The notes: generated by a model not told the origin, from the letters alone. Numbered from the stretch's first letter, positions 1 to 8,773 are shown. The stretch: 64,000 bases of DNA from Acidimicrobiaceae bacterium (GCA_003160635.1 PMLV01000077.1:67386-131385), one strand, 5' to 3'. Translations and numbers: made by a program.

Positions 1-576
1 CTCGGGCTGAGCAGCGATGACTACGACCAGGAGGAGTTGCTGGCGGACCGCATCGATGCCGTGGCCGGACTGTTCTCTCGAGAGGACCGGGGACGTCTGG
101 AAGAGCTTCGCCGCAACGGGCCGCCCGAAGGCAAGAGTGCAGCCGATGTCTTCAACGACATCCGGGTGAGTGCGCTCCGGGATCGCTACGACCTCGGCAG
201 CCTGACCGACGATCAGATTCTGCGCAACGGCACGATCCACGTCTTTCCCAATCTGATCGGCCCTCTCGTACACGGGAACGCCACGCTCTACCGGGCGCGA
301 CCCAATGGGCTCGACCCCGACAGCACCCTTCTCGACTACTGGGCCCTTGAGTGGGTGCCGACGGGAGGCGAGGCTCCTGCAATAGAGCACAAGTTCTACG
401 AGGACTGGTCGATCAAGGATTGGGGCCTCATCAACAATCAGGATTTTGGAAATATGGTGGAGATCACGAGAGGTATGAAGTCCCGGGGATATCGGCGAGG
501 CCTGCTCAATCCAGTCCAGGAGGCCAATATCGTCCACCACAATCAGATCCTCGACCGCTACCTTGCCGACGAGTAG
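1..576 (+). CDS. Rieske ring-hydroxylating oxygenase alpha subunit, C-terminal part (5' truncated by window)
   Basis: The reading frame is open from base 1; the listed start at 37 is an internal TTG, so the gene begins before the window. The visible ~190 residues resemble the end of the catalytic (SRPBCC-fold) domain of aromatic-ring/steroid hydroxylating oxygenase alpha subunits, including a late section ending in NPVQEANIVHHNQ. The Rieske [2Fe-2S] domain and the iron-binding His/His/Asp triad would lie upstream and cannot be seen. Such enzymes insert O2 into aromatic or polycyclic substrates with electrons from a ferredoxin, and a ferredoxin gene lies 2.5 kb downstream in the same direction. 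The next gene's TTG start overlaps this stop by 14 bases, suggesting one operon. Substrate unknown. Confidence 0.7.
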   Translation, partial: LGLSSDDYDQEELLADRIDAVAGLFSREDRGRLEELRRNGPPEGKSAADVFNDIRVSALRDRYDLGSLTDDQILRNGTIHVFPNLIGPLVHGNATLYRARPNGLDPDSTLLDYWALEWVPTGGEAPAIEHKFYEDWSIKDWGLINNQDFGNMVEITRGMKSRGYRRGLLNPVQEANIVHHNQILDRYLADE

Positions 577-3016
577 TCCGAGCGGGACCGATCACCCCCT
601 CGTACCGACGGGCGGGGGGCCGCTCGATGCGCTGCGTGACCTTCGTGTCGTTGACATCTCTGACGGCGTCGCCGGCGCCTACTGTGCCAAGTTGCTCGCC
701 GACGCAGGCGCGGACGTCCTCAAGCTCGAACCGCCGGGAGGTCATCCCCTCCGATCCTGGTCGGTGTCGGGATCCGTCGGACGTGACGGCGAGACGGACG
801 GCGTGCTCTTTCGTCACCTTGCGGCCGGACAGCGAAGTGAGGTCGTCGACCTTGAGAGTTCATCAGGGTGTGAACGGGCACTCGAACTCGTCGCTCAGAG
901 CGATGTCGTGATCGAGAGCTTCCCGCCCCACGTCCTCGAGAGCCGGCGCCTCGGGTTCGAACAGCTCCGAAGCGCCAATCCGACGATCACGATGGTGTCG
1001 ATCACGCCCTTCGGCCAGGAAGGGCCACGTCATACCGATCAGCGAAGCGAGTTCCTTCTTCAGGCGCTCGTCGGGTCCTTGCGACTGCATGGCGGCCTGG
1101 ACGATCCCCCGGTCGCTGTTGGTGGCCGCCTTGGCGAGTGGTCGGCCGGGGCCTATGCGGCCGCCGGAGCACTGGCCGCGCGGGCACGATCCGAGCGGAC
1201 GGGAATCGGCGAGCATGTCGATGTCTCGACGCTCGAATGTCTCGCCGTGACCTTCCTGGCCTATCCGGCCCTGTTGGCCGCCCTCCCGGGCGGCTCACGC
1301 GAGTTGACCATGACCATGGTCCCGGGCATCGAACGCTGCAAGGACGGTTATGCGGGCCTCGCCACGATCACCGTGCAACAGTGGCACGACGTGCTGGCCA
1401 TGATGGGCCGCCCCGACCTTGTCGAGCGCGTCGAGTGGAACGATCAACGAACCCGCCAGCGCCACCGGGCCGAAGTCTGCGCCGAGATGAATCCATGGCT
1501 CATGGAGCACACGGTCGAGGAGATACTCGAGTTGGCCGCGGCGTTTCGCGTGCCGGCCGCTCCCGTGGGCAACGGGGCCAATGTCACCGAGCTGCCGCAT
1601 CTAGTCCTCCGTGAACTCTTCCGTCCGAACCCAAGAGGCGGTTTCCCCGATCCACGACCGCCGTTTCGCACGACGCGGACCTCACCGCAGGCGCCACGAG
1701 CGGCGCCTGCTCTCGGAGAGCATGACGCTGCCGGTTTCGGCCCCCTCGCGGCCACGCCTCGCGGCCGTGGCGTACCTCGTGAGGGCAACCCACCACCGCT
1801 CGAGGGGATCCGTGTCGTCGACCTCACCTCCTTTTGGGCTGGTCCCTTCGCCACGCAGTACCTCGCCACCTTGGGCGCCGACGTCATCAAGGTGGAGTCC
1901 GCCCAACGGCCCGACCCGATGCGTTTCAACGTGAGCGTGCCGATGACGACCGACCAATGGTACGAGCGAGGCTCGCTGTATCTCTCTGTCAATCTGAACA
2001 AGCGGGGGCTCACGCTGGATCTCACACAGCCCCGCGGACGTGAACTGCTCCTCAGCCTGGTGGCGACGGCGGACGTGGTCATCGAGAACTTCACCCCCCG
2101 AGTGATGGACCAGTTCGGTCTGACCTATGACGCGCTGAGATCGGTCCGACCCGACCTCGTCTACGTACGAATGCCGGGATGGGGACTCGAGGGTCCCTGG
2201 CGGGACCGGCCGGCGTTCGCCTCCACCATGGAGCAGACATCGGGGATTGCGTGGATCACGGGTTGGCCCGACGGTCCACCGATGCTGGCCGGGATCTGCG
2301 ACGCCCTGGCCGGGGTCCATGGGGCCTTCGCCGTACTGGCCGCCCTCGAGCAACGACGTCATACCGGCGAGGGTCAGCAGATCGAGCTGGCGATGCTCGA
2401 CCTGTCAGTGAACATCGCAGTCGAGCAGATCCTCGAATACGCCGCCTACGGCCACCTGATGGCTCGCGGGGGCAACCGTGGCCCGACGGCCGCGCCCCAG
2501 GGTGTCTATCCCTGTGCACAACCCGATACCTGGCTTGCCCTCGCTGTCGGCACGCGCCAGGAGTGGCAGGAGCTGTGCAGGGCCATGGCCAATCCCCAAC
2601 TCGAGGCCGACGAAGGGTTGGCCAGCGTTGAGGGAAGGCGAGCAGCCCACGATCGGATAGACAAAGAGATCACCTCTTGGTGCGAGAGCCGCACCCTTGA
2701 TGAGGCCCTCGGCGCCCTGCGGGCTGCCGGGGTGCCGGCCGAGCCCGTGGCCTCCCCGTGCGATATCGACCACGAACCGCAGATGCTGGCCCGAGGGTTC
2801 TGGGAGGAGGTCGACCATCCCGTCGTCGGGCGTCAGCGCTATCCGGGCTGGCCGATGCGCTTGTCAGGAAACCAGGGGAAGTGGTACCGATCGGCGGCGC
2901 CACTCCTCGGCCAGCACAACGAGGAGATCCTGCGCCACGAGCTTGGGTTGACGGACGACGATCTCACGGCCCTGCGCGCGGCGAATGTCATCGGAGATCG
3001 CGTCCTTCGCAGATGA
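563..3016 (+). CDS. Two-domain CaiB/BaiF (family III) CoA-transferase
   Basis: The 817-residue product contains two consecutive family III CoA-transferase domains, roughly residues 20-390 and 410-800. Each opens with the family's N-terminal motif (LRVVDISDGVAGAYCAKLLADAG; IRVVDLTSFWAGPFATQYL), followed by GADVLKLE / GADVIKVE. A single family domain is about 400 residues, so this is a tandem fusion. Family members move CoA between carboxylic acids; a role in activating a degradation intermediate fits the oxygenase and ferredoxin neighbours. The start is a TTG overlapping the upstream gene; no better in-frame ATG precedes the first domain. By eye the nucleophilic Asp position reads Glu in the first half and Ser in the second, so one or both halves may work differently from CaiB or formyl-CoA transferase. 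Confidence 0.85.
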   Translation: MPTSSPSGTDHPLVPTGGGPLDALRDLRVVDISDGVAGAYCAKLLADAGADVLKLEPPGGHPLRSWSVSGSVGRDGETDGVLFRHLAAGQRSEVVDLESSSGCERALELVAQSDVVIESFPPHVLESRRLGFEQLRSANPTITMVSITPFGQEGPRHTDQRSEFLLQALVGSLRLHGGLDDPPVAVGGRLGEWSAGAYAAAGALAARARSERTGIGEHVDVSTLECLAVTFLAYPALLAALPGGSRELTMTMVPGIERCKDGYAGLATITVQQWHDVLAMMGRPDLVERVEWNDQRTRQRHRAEVCAEMNPWLMEHTVEEILELAAAFRVPAAPVGNGANVTELPHLVLRELFRPNPRGGFPDPRPPFRTTRTSPQAPRAAPALGEHDAAGFGPLAATPRGRGVPREGNPPPLEGIRVVDLTSFWAGPFATQYLATLGADVIKVESAQRPDPMRFNVSVPMTTDQWYERGSLYLSVNLNKRGLTLDLTQPRGRELLLSLVATADVVIENFTPRVMDQFGLTYDALRSVRPDLVYVRMPGWGLEGPWRDRPAFASTMEQTSGIAWITGWPDGPPMLAGICDALAGVHGAFAVLAALEQRRHTGEGQQIELAMLDLSVNIAVEQILEYAAYGHLMARGGNRGPTAAPQGVYPCAQPDTWLALAVGTRQEWQELCRAMANPQLEADEGLASVEGRRAAHDRIDKEITSWCESRTLDEALGALRAAGVPAEPVASPCDIDHEPQMLARGFWEEVDHPVVGRQRYPGWPMRLSGNQGKWYRSAAPLLGQHNEEILRHELGLTDDDLTALRAANVIGDRVLRR

Positions 3017-3068
3017 GGGAGTGTTGTCAGATCGAGCATGCAACGTGGACTCGAGAACAGTGCCCGAC

Positions 3069-3407
3069 ATGACCGAGGACCGAGTTTGCGTTGTCCGGGT
3101 GGAGCCCGCAAACATCACGATCCGGGTGAAGCCGAACGAGTCGCTCATGGCCGCCGCCGAGCGGCAGGGTTACCACTGGCCCACTATTTGCCACGGCCAG
3201 GCTGTCTGCACGGCCTGCTGCATCGTCCTTGAGGGCAACGCCGAGGCATTCGAGCCGCCGACCCCTCTCGAGAAGCAGGGCCTGCAATTGTTGGCCGGGC
3301 GGTCCTTCTACGAAGGAAAGGTGGTGCGATTGGCCTGTCAAGCGCACCCGATCACAGACACGAGTGTCACCAAGCGGGGCGTCCGGCCAGCCTCCTCGTC
3401 ATCCTGA
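3069..3407 (+). CDS. [2Fe-2S] ferredoxin
   Basis: From the ATG at 3069 the product is 112 residues. It has the plant-type ferredoxin cluster motif C-x5-C-x2-C (CHGQAVCTAC) around residue 40 and a distal cysteine in LACQAHP. The ORF-track start at 2985 would overlap the CoA-transferase; the MTEDRVCVV start suits the fold better. The protein is a likely electron carrier to the upstream Rieske oxygenase. It lies about 50 bases after the CoA-transferase stop on the same strand, consistent with one transcript. Confidence 0.85.
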   Translation: MTEDRVCVVRVEPANITIRVKPNESLMAAAERQGYHWPTICHGQAVCTACCIVLEGNAEAFEPPTPLEKQGLQLLAGRSFYEGKVVRLACQAHPITDTSVTKRGVRPASSSS

Positions 3408-3432
3408 TTGCGGTCAGTGATTTGGTGGAGCC

Positions 3433-3810
3433 CTACTTCGGACGGGGAATCTGAAAGATGCAGGTGCCCCGGGCGAGGAGCTTGCCTTCTTCGTTCAAGA
3501 TGCGGCCGTCGGCAATCGCCATGGCCCGGCCGATTCGTACGATCTCACCCACCGCGGTGTAGGTCCCGCCGATCGGGATTGCATGCAGATACTCGACGTT
3601 CAGGGAAACGGTCGGCGCCGTAGCGGATTCGATCGCCGACGTCACGGCCGCTCCTGTGACCTCATCGATGAGCGTGGCGATAATTCCTCCATGGACGCTC
3701 CCGAAAGGGTTCGCCATGTCGGGCGTGGGCGTCCAGGTCATTTCTGCTTGCCCATCCTGCATCAGGACGGTCTTCCATCGACCCGGACTGTCGGCATAGG
3801 GCGCTGCCAC
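3433..3810 (-). CDS. PaaI-family hotdog thioesterase (chromosomal copy)
   Basis: From a GTG at 3810 the product is 125 residues, the same length as its paralogue at 7959-8336, which supports this start over the ORF-track 175-residue version. The hotdog thioesterase signature NPFGSVHGGIIATLIDEV contains the HGG(I) helix motif and the acidic residue of the active site. The predicted role is hydrolysis of acyl- or aryl-CoA esters, fitting the adjacent CoA-transferase. The gene is convergent with the ferredoxin. About 455 bp covering this gene and its upstream region recur near 7.96-8.41 kb with roughly 90% identity by eye. Confidence 0.85.
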   Translation of the reverse strand: MAAPYADSPGRWKTVLMQDGQAEMTWTPTPDMANPFGSVHGGIIATLIDEVTGAAVTSAIESATAPTVSLNVEYLHAIPIGGTYTAVGEIVRIGRAMAIADGRILNEEGKLLARGTCIFQIPRPK

Positions 3811-4142
3811 GTGTTCCGCTCCTTGATCGGTCAGAGATGACGGCCCACATACTGCCCGATCGACGCAGCATGATCGGCCGACCGTGGCTCGCACGGTACG
3901 CCAGAACGGTGATTTCCCGCTCCTCCTGGTTGTCGGCCAAGGAGGAATGGGCGAGTTCATCCGCCACTTCGGCGAACGTCAGGGTCGTTTTTCATCTGCA
4001 CGCATTCGGCACTTACCGTGTGGCGGCGGGTTTCGGGCGCCATTTCTCGCTCAGTTCATTTCCCTGTCAACCCCGCAGCAGGCCCCAGCGTAGAAGAGGG
4101 GTGGGAGCTGTCAGGGACTCAGGTCGGGGCGCTGAGAGCGTT

Positions 4143-5108
4143 GTGGGCGGGAACGCCACTGAGCGGTTCGAGGAGGAGTTTGCGGACGGCCCAAATCCGG
4201 GGCGCACCTCGAACCACACGTTGCGAATGGCGCTCTCGGGCCTGCTCGTCTTGTTGGTCACGACCTCGGTCGTCGTGAGAGCGGTGCGTGCACCGACCAC
4301 CTTGTCTCCGCTGGCGCAGAGGGGACACCGCCAGGCCCCGGTGCAAACGACGACGCCGCATGCGGCTGGTCCAGCCTCGGCCAACGTGGTCAGGGAGTTC
4401 GGGGGCTGCGAGCTGTCGCTCAGCGCCGGTGCCCCGGTGTTGCCGGCCGGTTCTTGCACGGTCCTGGAGATCGGTGACTCGTTGGGAAACGATCTCGGGT
4501 GGGGTCTGGCCCGCGAGCTCCCGTCAGGCTCCAGCCTCAACGTGGTGCAGCTCGACAAATCGGCGACCGGGCTCGCGAACGCCGGGTACTACGACTGGCC
4601 GACTGAGCTGGAGACCGATCTGAATCTTTACCATCCGCAGCTCGTGCTCATCTGCCTCGGGGGCAACGATGAGCAGGGTATGGAGGTCGACGGCTCGGCG
4701 GTCCAGTTCCCCTCGCCCGCCTGGACGGGCGCTTATCTGACCCGGGTACGGCAACTGGTCAGCGAGGCCACAGCGAACGGCGCTCTGGTGATGTGGGTCG
4801 GGATGCCCGTGATGGAAGATCCCGACTACAGCCAGGGAATGGAGATCTTGAATTCGCTGTACCAGCAAGGAGCGCGCGCCGATCCCAATGCGACCTTCGT
4901 GTCCACCTGGCAGCTCTTCTCGGAACGAGGTGCCTACCAAGCGGTGGCGGACGTCAATGGCATCCCTGAGAACCTGCGAGAACCCGACGGCATCCACTAC
5001 TCGTTCACCGGGGAGGATGTGATCGGGACCTATTTGATCGATGAGATGGCTTCGATCTTCCACGTGCAGCTCGCACCCACGAACCCCGCGGTGATCACCG
5101 GCTGGTGA
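4143..5108 (+). CDS. Membrane-anchored SGNH/GDSL-type hydrolase
   Basis: The C-terminal ~230 residues carry SGNH-hydrolase blocks: GDSLGNDLGWGL (block I Ser), LGGND (block III Gly/Asn region) and PDGIHYS (block V Asp and His). One hydrophobic segment (ALSGLLVLLVTTSVVV) near the N-terminus predicts a membrane anchor with the catalytic domain outside. The ORF track begins at 3837, but the first ~100 residues are low-complexity and lie over the thioesterase promoter side; GTG 4143 or ATG 4227 is more likely. The stop overlaps the GTG of the acyltransferase ORF, so the pair is coupled. In many OafA-type O-acetyltransferases an SGNH domain is fused C-terminal to the membrane acyltransferase; here the two parts are separate and in reversed order. 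Confidence 0.75.
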   Translation: MGGNATERFEEEFADGPNPGRTSNHTLRMALSGLLVLLVTTSVVVRAVRAPTTLSPLAQRGHRQAPVQTTTPHAAGPASANVVREFGGCELSLSAGAPVLPAGSCTVLEIGDSLGNDLGWGLARELPSGSSLNVVQLDKSATGLANAGYYDWPTELETDLNLYHPQLVLICLGGNDEQGMEVDGSAVQFPSPAWTGAYLTRVRQLVSEATANGALVMWVGMPVMEDPDYSQGMEILNSLYQQGARADPNATFVSTWQLFSERGAYQAVADVNGIPENLREPDGIHYSFTGEDVIGTYLIDEMASIFHVQLAPTNPAVITGW

Positions 5109-5158
5109 CCGCCGACCCGGGGATCCCTCACATGGCCACTTCGCTCGGAGGCTCCAAT

Positions 5159-6379
5159 ATGGAAGCAGAGCATCTTTCCACCGTGCCCGAGCTCCCGAGA
5201 ACGCCAACCCAGGCCGACCCTGAGGCGGAACATCCGGCCGCATCTCATCAGAACGAGCGTCGCCGGGATATCCAAGGACTCCGCGCCTTGGCGGTGGTGT
5301 TGGTCATCGCCGACCATGCCGGGCTTCCAGGCTTCAACGGCGGTTTCGTCGGCGTCGACGTCTTCTTCGTCATTAGCGGGTACGTCATCACCCAGCTGTT
5401 GATGCGAGAGTCTCCCAAAGGTGTCCGTCGGGGGCTGGTGGACTTCTACTCCCGACGCATTCGCCGCATCGTACCGGCTGCTACCGCGACCCTCGTCGTC
5501 ACCATGGTGGCGGCCGAACTGTTGCTCGGCGCACGAATGAACCCGCTGTTGCCCGGGGACGTTCGTTGGGCGTCACTGTTCGCCGCCAACTTCCGCCTCA
5601 TCGGCACCGGGAGCAACTACTTCGTTCCTGGCATGCACCCCTCACTGGTGACACACTTCTGGTCACTGGCAGTAGAGGAGCAGTTCTACTTCGTCTGGCC
5701 GGTCGTCGTTTTTTCGATTGCCCAGCTCGTCGAACCGCGCCATTTGCGCCGGGCCCTGGCGGCCACGCTCATCGTGGGCGTTGTGGCTTCCGCCTGGTGG
5801 TCGATCCACCTGTCAGCCGGGGATCCCGTCGCCGCCTACTACTCGCCGTTCACCAGATTCTGGGAACTCGGTTTGGGTTGCCTACTCGCCATAGCGGCAA
5901 GCGGTCGGCCCATTCGATTCGTCTGGCTCGAGCGCCTGGCCGCGGGACTGGGCGTGGCGCTTCTGGTGGTGGCCTTGACCACGTTGAACTCGGCCAGTGT
6001 CTACCCGGGCTGGCGCGCCTGGCTTCCGTGTGTCGCGACAGCGGCACTCATTTGGGCGGGAGTCGGCGGTGGCCGCACCGTCGCGTCGTGGCTGCTATCG
6101 ACCCGTCCCCTCGGCTATGTGGGTGACATCTCGTTTTCGCTCTACCTATTTCATTTTCCGTTGCTCGAGCTGGCCAAGGAAGCCCCCTCTTGGTTGAGCA
6201 GCGTGGATTGGCGCCTGCTCGCAATCGGCAGCACCGTAGTGTGCGCCATCTGTTCGTATCACCGACTGGAGAACCCAATTCGTCGGTCACGGAAGCTCGA
6301 TGCCGACCGGGTCACGGTGGCACTCCTCCTCGCTGTCTGTGTCGCCGCTTCGTGGACTGCGACGATCGTCGTTGGCTGA
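5159..6379 (+). CDS. Acyltransferase 3 family (OafA/YrhL-type) membrane O-acyltransferase
   Basis: The product resembles the membrane acyltransferase-3 family: RRRDIQGLRALAVVLVIADH at the start of TM1, GGFVGVDVFFVISGYVI, FYSRRIRRIVPA, and the conserved FWSLAVEEQFYFVWP. About ten hydrophobic segments follow. Start chosen at ATG 5159 because GGAGG lies seven bases upstream; ATG 5132 and GTG 5105 are also in frame. At about 406 residues it lacks the C-terminal SGNH domain of fused homologues, which is supplied by the upstream gene. It probably transfers acetyl groups across the membrane to a cell-surface glycan or lipid; the acceptor is unknown. Confidence 0.85.
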   Translation: MEAEHLSTVPELPRTPTQADPEAEHPAASHQNERRRDIQGLRALAVVLVIADHAGLPGFNGGFVGVDVFFVISGYVITQLLMRESPKGVRRGLVDFYSRRIRRIVPAATATLVVTMVAAELLLGARMNPLLPGDVRWASLFAANFRLIGTGSNYFVPGMHPSLVTHFWSLAVEEQFYFVWPVVVFSIAQLVEPRHLRRALAATLIVGVVASAWWSIHLSAGDPVAAYYSPFTRFWELGLGCLLAIAASGRPIRFVWLERLAAGLGVALLVVALTTLNSASVYPGWRAWLPCVATAALIWAGVGGGRTVASWLLSTRPLGYVGDISFSLYLFHFPLLELAKEAPSWLSSVDWRLLAIGSTVVCAICSYHRLENPIRRSRKLDADRVTVALLLAVCVAASWTATIVVG

Positions 6380-6399
6380 CGGAAGCGCCTGAACCACTA

Positions 6400-6441
6400 G
6401 AGCGGGCGACGAGAATCGAACTCGCGTTCTCAGCTTGGGAA
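6400..6441. repeat. Outer attachment site (attL-like), 42-bp direct repeat of the tRNA-Gly 3' half
   Basis: Bases 6400-6441 are identical to 54851-54892, which is the 3' half of the intact tRNA-Gly(CCC) gene from the anticodon loop through the T-arm and acceptor. Identity stops at both ends together with the tRNA part. This is the classic product of tyrosine-integrase insertion into a tRNA gene, where the crossover segment is duplicated. Same orientation as the intact copy. Confidence 0.9.
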
Positions 6442-6551
6442 TCCGTCCGAGGGAAATTTCGGTACCAGGAGAAACTTAGAAAAAGTCCAGCTAAAACGCG
6501 GATTTTGGGTACTTTGTACTATGCGTTGATACGCGCTGTTCTCCACTCCGT

Positions 6552-6596
6552 GTTGCACGAGACAGCCCAAAATTGGCCATTGCACGCTGTTGCACG
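6552..6596. repeat. TTGCACG direct-repeat array (putative integrase arm sites), left end
   Basis: Three TTGCACG motifs start at 6553, 6580 and 6590, the last two 10 bp apart. The same arrangement recurs at 26109-26153, and a three-copy array lies beside the intact tRNA at 54749-54777. Position 110-155 bp inside the att core and roughly one-helical-turn spacing suggest arm-type binding sites for an integrase; function is inferred. Confidence 0.55.
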
Positions 6597-6705
6597 ACCG
6601 CGTGCCGGGCCAGATGAGCGTATCCAGCGGAACTCCACTCGTATCGAACGACCGGGTCATCATCGGAGATGTGCCCGGACCTCAATGCGAGCCGGCCCTA
6701 ACCTT

Positions 6706-7671
6706 TTACGACAAGGTCCGTTCGGCACGAAAACCTGAATCGTCACCAAGATGGAAATAGAGGTGCCCATGCAGAACTCTGTCGTTGTGGAGTTCTGCCC
6801 ACCCTCGACCGCTAACCTGGTCGCCTTCGTCCGTTCCTTCCCAACTGAACTCAACACCGGAACGGCCGGTTCCTGCCCTCCGCCAGTCGATCCAACCGGT
6901 AACGACGATGAACCCGAATTCGCCTGTTTGATCAGGGCTGAACTCGATGAACGCCGGAGCCACGAGGTCGAGGGCATCTCGGTCCCACAGATCCATCTCG
7001 AGGATCCTCCATCGGCCAGTGAAGTCTCCGTCGGCCCGATGAGTTTCCTTGGCCTGATCCGCCATCGCCACCACCGTTGTGAAGGTGTCTGCGGACTCCA
7101 CCGCCTCGAGCACTTTTGTCAGTATGTCGAAGGCGGCGTCGAAGCGCTTTTGTCGGCGACGGTTGGTCTCGTGGTTCGCGTTGGCGGCGATGAAGCCGAG
7201 CAGTTCATCGAGTTCTTCGGCGCTGGCGGTGAGGACGGCGCCCTCACTCGAGCTGTGCATCTGGAACACGAGGCGTTCGCACTCCATGTCGAGGAACATC
7301 AGCTCCCGCAACGTGGTGGCCACTTCGTCGGTCAAGAGCGTCTCATGCCTTGGCTCTTCGTCCGATGAGGAGCGAGGCTGCCTGAGGTCGTACAGTGAGT
7401 CTTCCCAACCGCTTATAACCCCCTCGTCACCGCAGGCTGTACATCGCCACTCGATCGGGACGGGAAGATCCGCACGAAATACTGCGATGTGCCCCGCACA
7501 GGGCCGATTGGCGGGTCGCCGCCGACAGGTCAAAGCGCTGACCCACGGCGCGCCCGCTTCGCGAGCAGTAGCGGCCCGAACGACGAATCCCAGTTGTTCG
7601 GCCATCTTCCGGGCCGGACCAGGGGCCTCGTCAGGGATGTCGAGAAAATGACGCAGATCGGCCACGAACAT
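6706..7671 (-). CDS. Uncharacterised two-part protein (actinobacterial family)
   Basis: 321 residues, cytoplasmic, no signal peptide. The N-terminal ~110 residues (FLDIPDEAPGPARKMAEQLG ... IEWRCTACGDEGVISGWE) resemble a conserved actinobacterial hypothetical family with a C-x2-C pair and earlier Cys residues that may bind metal. The C-terminal ~110 residues (TGRWRILEMDLWDRDALDLV ... LHGHLYFHLGDDSGF) match another widespread short hypothetical family usually encoded alone, so the gene looks like a fusion. It lies just inside the island's left att site. No function is assigned. Confidence 0.6.
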   Translation of the reverse strand: MFVADLRHFLDIPDEAPGPARKMAEQLGFVVRAATAREAGAPWVSALTCRRRPANRPCAGHIAVFRADLPVPIEWRCTACGDEGVISGWEDSLYDLRQPRSSSDEEPRHETLLTDEVATTLRELMFLDMECERLVFQMHSSSEGAVLTASAEELDELLGFIAANANHETNRRRQKRFDAAFDILTKVLEAVESADTFTTVVAMADQAKETHRADGDFTGRWRILEMDLWDRDALDLVAPAFIEFSPDQTGEFGFIVVTGWIDWRRAGTGRSGVEFSWEGTDEGDQVSGRGWAELHNDRVLHGHLYFHLGDDSGFRAERTLS

Positions 7672-7683
7672 CGACTAGCGACA

Positions 7684-7941
7684 TTACAAGGGCTCCCGAG
7701 GCAGCGGCGACCGGCGCCGGCCTACTTGCCAGGAGTCGTATTCCCCGCCGAGGCACCATCCTGCCGGATGTCGTCGTCGCCGACGGCAGGTGCGCGTCTC
7801 AACAAGTTCAGTCTCGGTGGCAGGGTCGATGTAGAGGGTCTGGAAGTTCGGAGAGTCGCCTACATGTTCTCCGACGTCGTCGAGATCCCTGATAGCCCAC
7901 CGAGCTCCCTTGGGGTCGGGGCCAACGTTTTCTGCTTGCAC
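7684..7941 (-). pseudogene. Possible degenerate ORF between fusion gene and thioesterase copy
   Basis: An 85-residue ORF whose first ~45 residues look like protein sequence (PKGARWAIRDLDDVGEHVGD) but whose end turns into arginine-rich low-complexity sequence. It could be a frameshifted remnant or a chance ORF; I do not recognise a family. Confidence 0.25.
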
Positions 7942-7958
7942 CGTTGCTCTGCGAGGCC

Positions 7959-8336
7959 CTACTTGGGACGGGGAATCTGAAAGATGCAGGTGCCCCGGGC
8001 GAGCATCTTGCCCTCTTCGTTCAGGATGCGGGCGTCGGCAATCGCCATCGCCCGGCCCATTCGTACGATCTCACCCACCGCGGTGTAGGTCCCGCCGATC
8101 GGGATTGCATGCAGATACTCGACGTTCAGGGAAACGGTCGGTGCGGAACCGGCTTCGATCGACGACGTGACGGCCGCCCCGGTTACCTCATCGATGACCG
8201 TGGCGATGATTCCCCCATGGACGCTCCCGAAGGGGTTCGCCATATCGGGCGTGGGCGTCCAGGACATTTCCGCTTGACCGTCCTGCATCAGGACGGTCTT
8301 CCATCGACCCGGACTGTCGGCATAAGGCGCTGCCAC
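7959..8336 (-). CDS. PaaI-family hotdog thioesterase (island copy)
   Basis: 125 residues, about 90% identical by eye to the product of 3433-3810, with the same NPFGSVHGGII signature. Most differences are conservative (T/S, L/V, I/M), and no frameshift is seen, so both copies appear to have been kept under selection. The duplication includes about 75 bp upstream of the start, so the promoter region was copied too. It sits inside the island whereas the other copy is outside, 4.5 kb away. Confidence 0.85.
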   Translation of the reverse strand: MAAPYADSPGRWKTVLMQDGQAEMSWTPTPDMANPFGSVHGGIIATVIDEVTGAAVTSSIEAGSAPTVSLNVEYLHAIPIGGTYTAVGEIVRMGRAMAIADARILNEEGKMLARGTCIFQIPRPK

Positions 8337-8410
8337 GTGTTCCCGCTCCTTGATCGGTCAGAGATGACGGCCCACATACTGCCCGCTCGACGCAGCGTGA
8401 TCGGCTGACC

Positions 8411-8773
8411 GTGGTCGAATGGGACCAGATTTGGTATCATGGTGAGGTGGACGCCGCCGTGTTGCTTCAGGAAGCCCGTCGGAGAAGCGGCCTCTCCCGG
8501 AGGCAGCTCGCCGAGCGGGGAGGAACGTCGGCCTCCACGTTGTCCGCCTATGAATCGGGAGCCTCCGTCCCCTCGGTCGTCACTCTGAGTCGGCTCCTCC
8601 GAGCCGCAGGTTTTGAGGCCGAAGCAAATTTGAGGCCAGTACCTTCGACGAACGAGCGGGAGCTGACCGAAAAGATCGAGGCCCTGTTCTCCTTCGTAGA
8701 CACCCTGCCACGACGCCGGCGGGGACCACTCAGGTATCCGGAATTTGGCGCTGCAGAGACGGTCCGCCAGTGA
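8411..8773 (+). CDS. XRE-family helix-turn-helix regulator (antitoxin-like)
   Basis: The helix-turn-helix is plain: LLQEARRRSGLSRRQLAERGGTSASTLSAYESGASVPS, followed by a basic/acidic tail. GTG 8411 is the track start; GTG 8447 just before the HTH would give a shorter, more compact protein. The stop overlaps the start of the nucleotidyltransferase by four bases (GTGA), so the two are coupled. This resembles two-gene toxin-antitoxin or abortive-infection pairs in which an XRE protein represses its own operon and controls a nucleotidyltransferase. Confidence 0.8.
   Translation: MVEWDQIWYHGEVDAAVLLQEARRRSGLSRRQLAERGGTSASTLSAYESGASVPSVVTLSRLLRAAGFEAEANLRPVPSTNERELTEKIEALFSFVDTLPRRRRGPLRYPEFGAAETVRQ

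Larger units (their letters stand above)
6380..6705. other. Gene-free island left end: displaced tRNA-Gly 3' half plus integrase-arm-like repeats
   Basis: No credible gene. The stretch holds the 42-bp tRNA-Gly 3'-half copy (6400-6441), about 200 bp that recur at 26000-26171 and continue at 29115-29140 after the IS21 element, and three TTGCACG repeats. Short ORFs of the track here are not supported. Confidence 0.8.
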
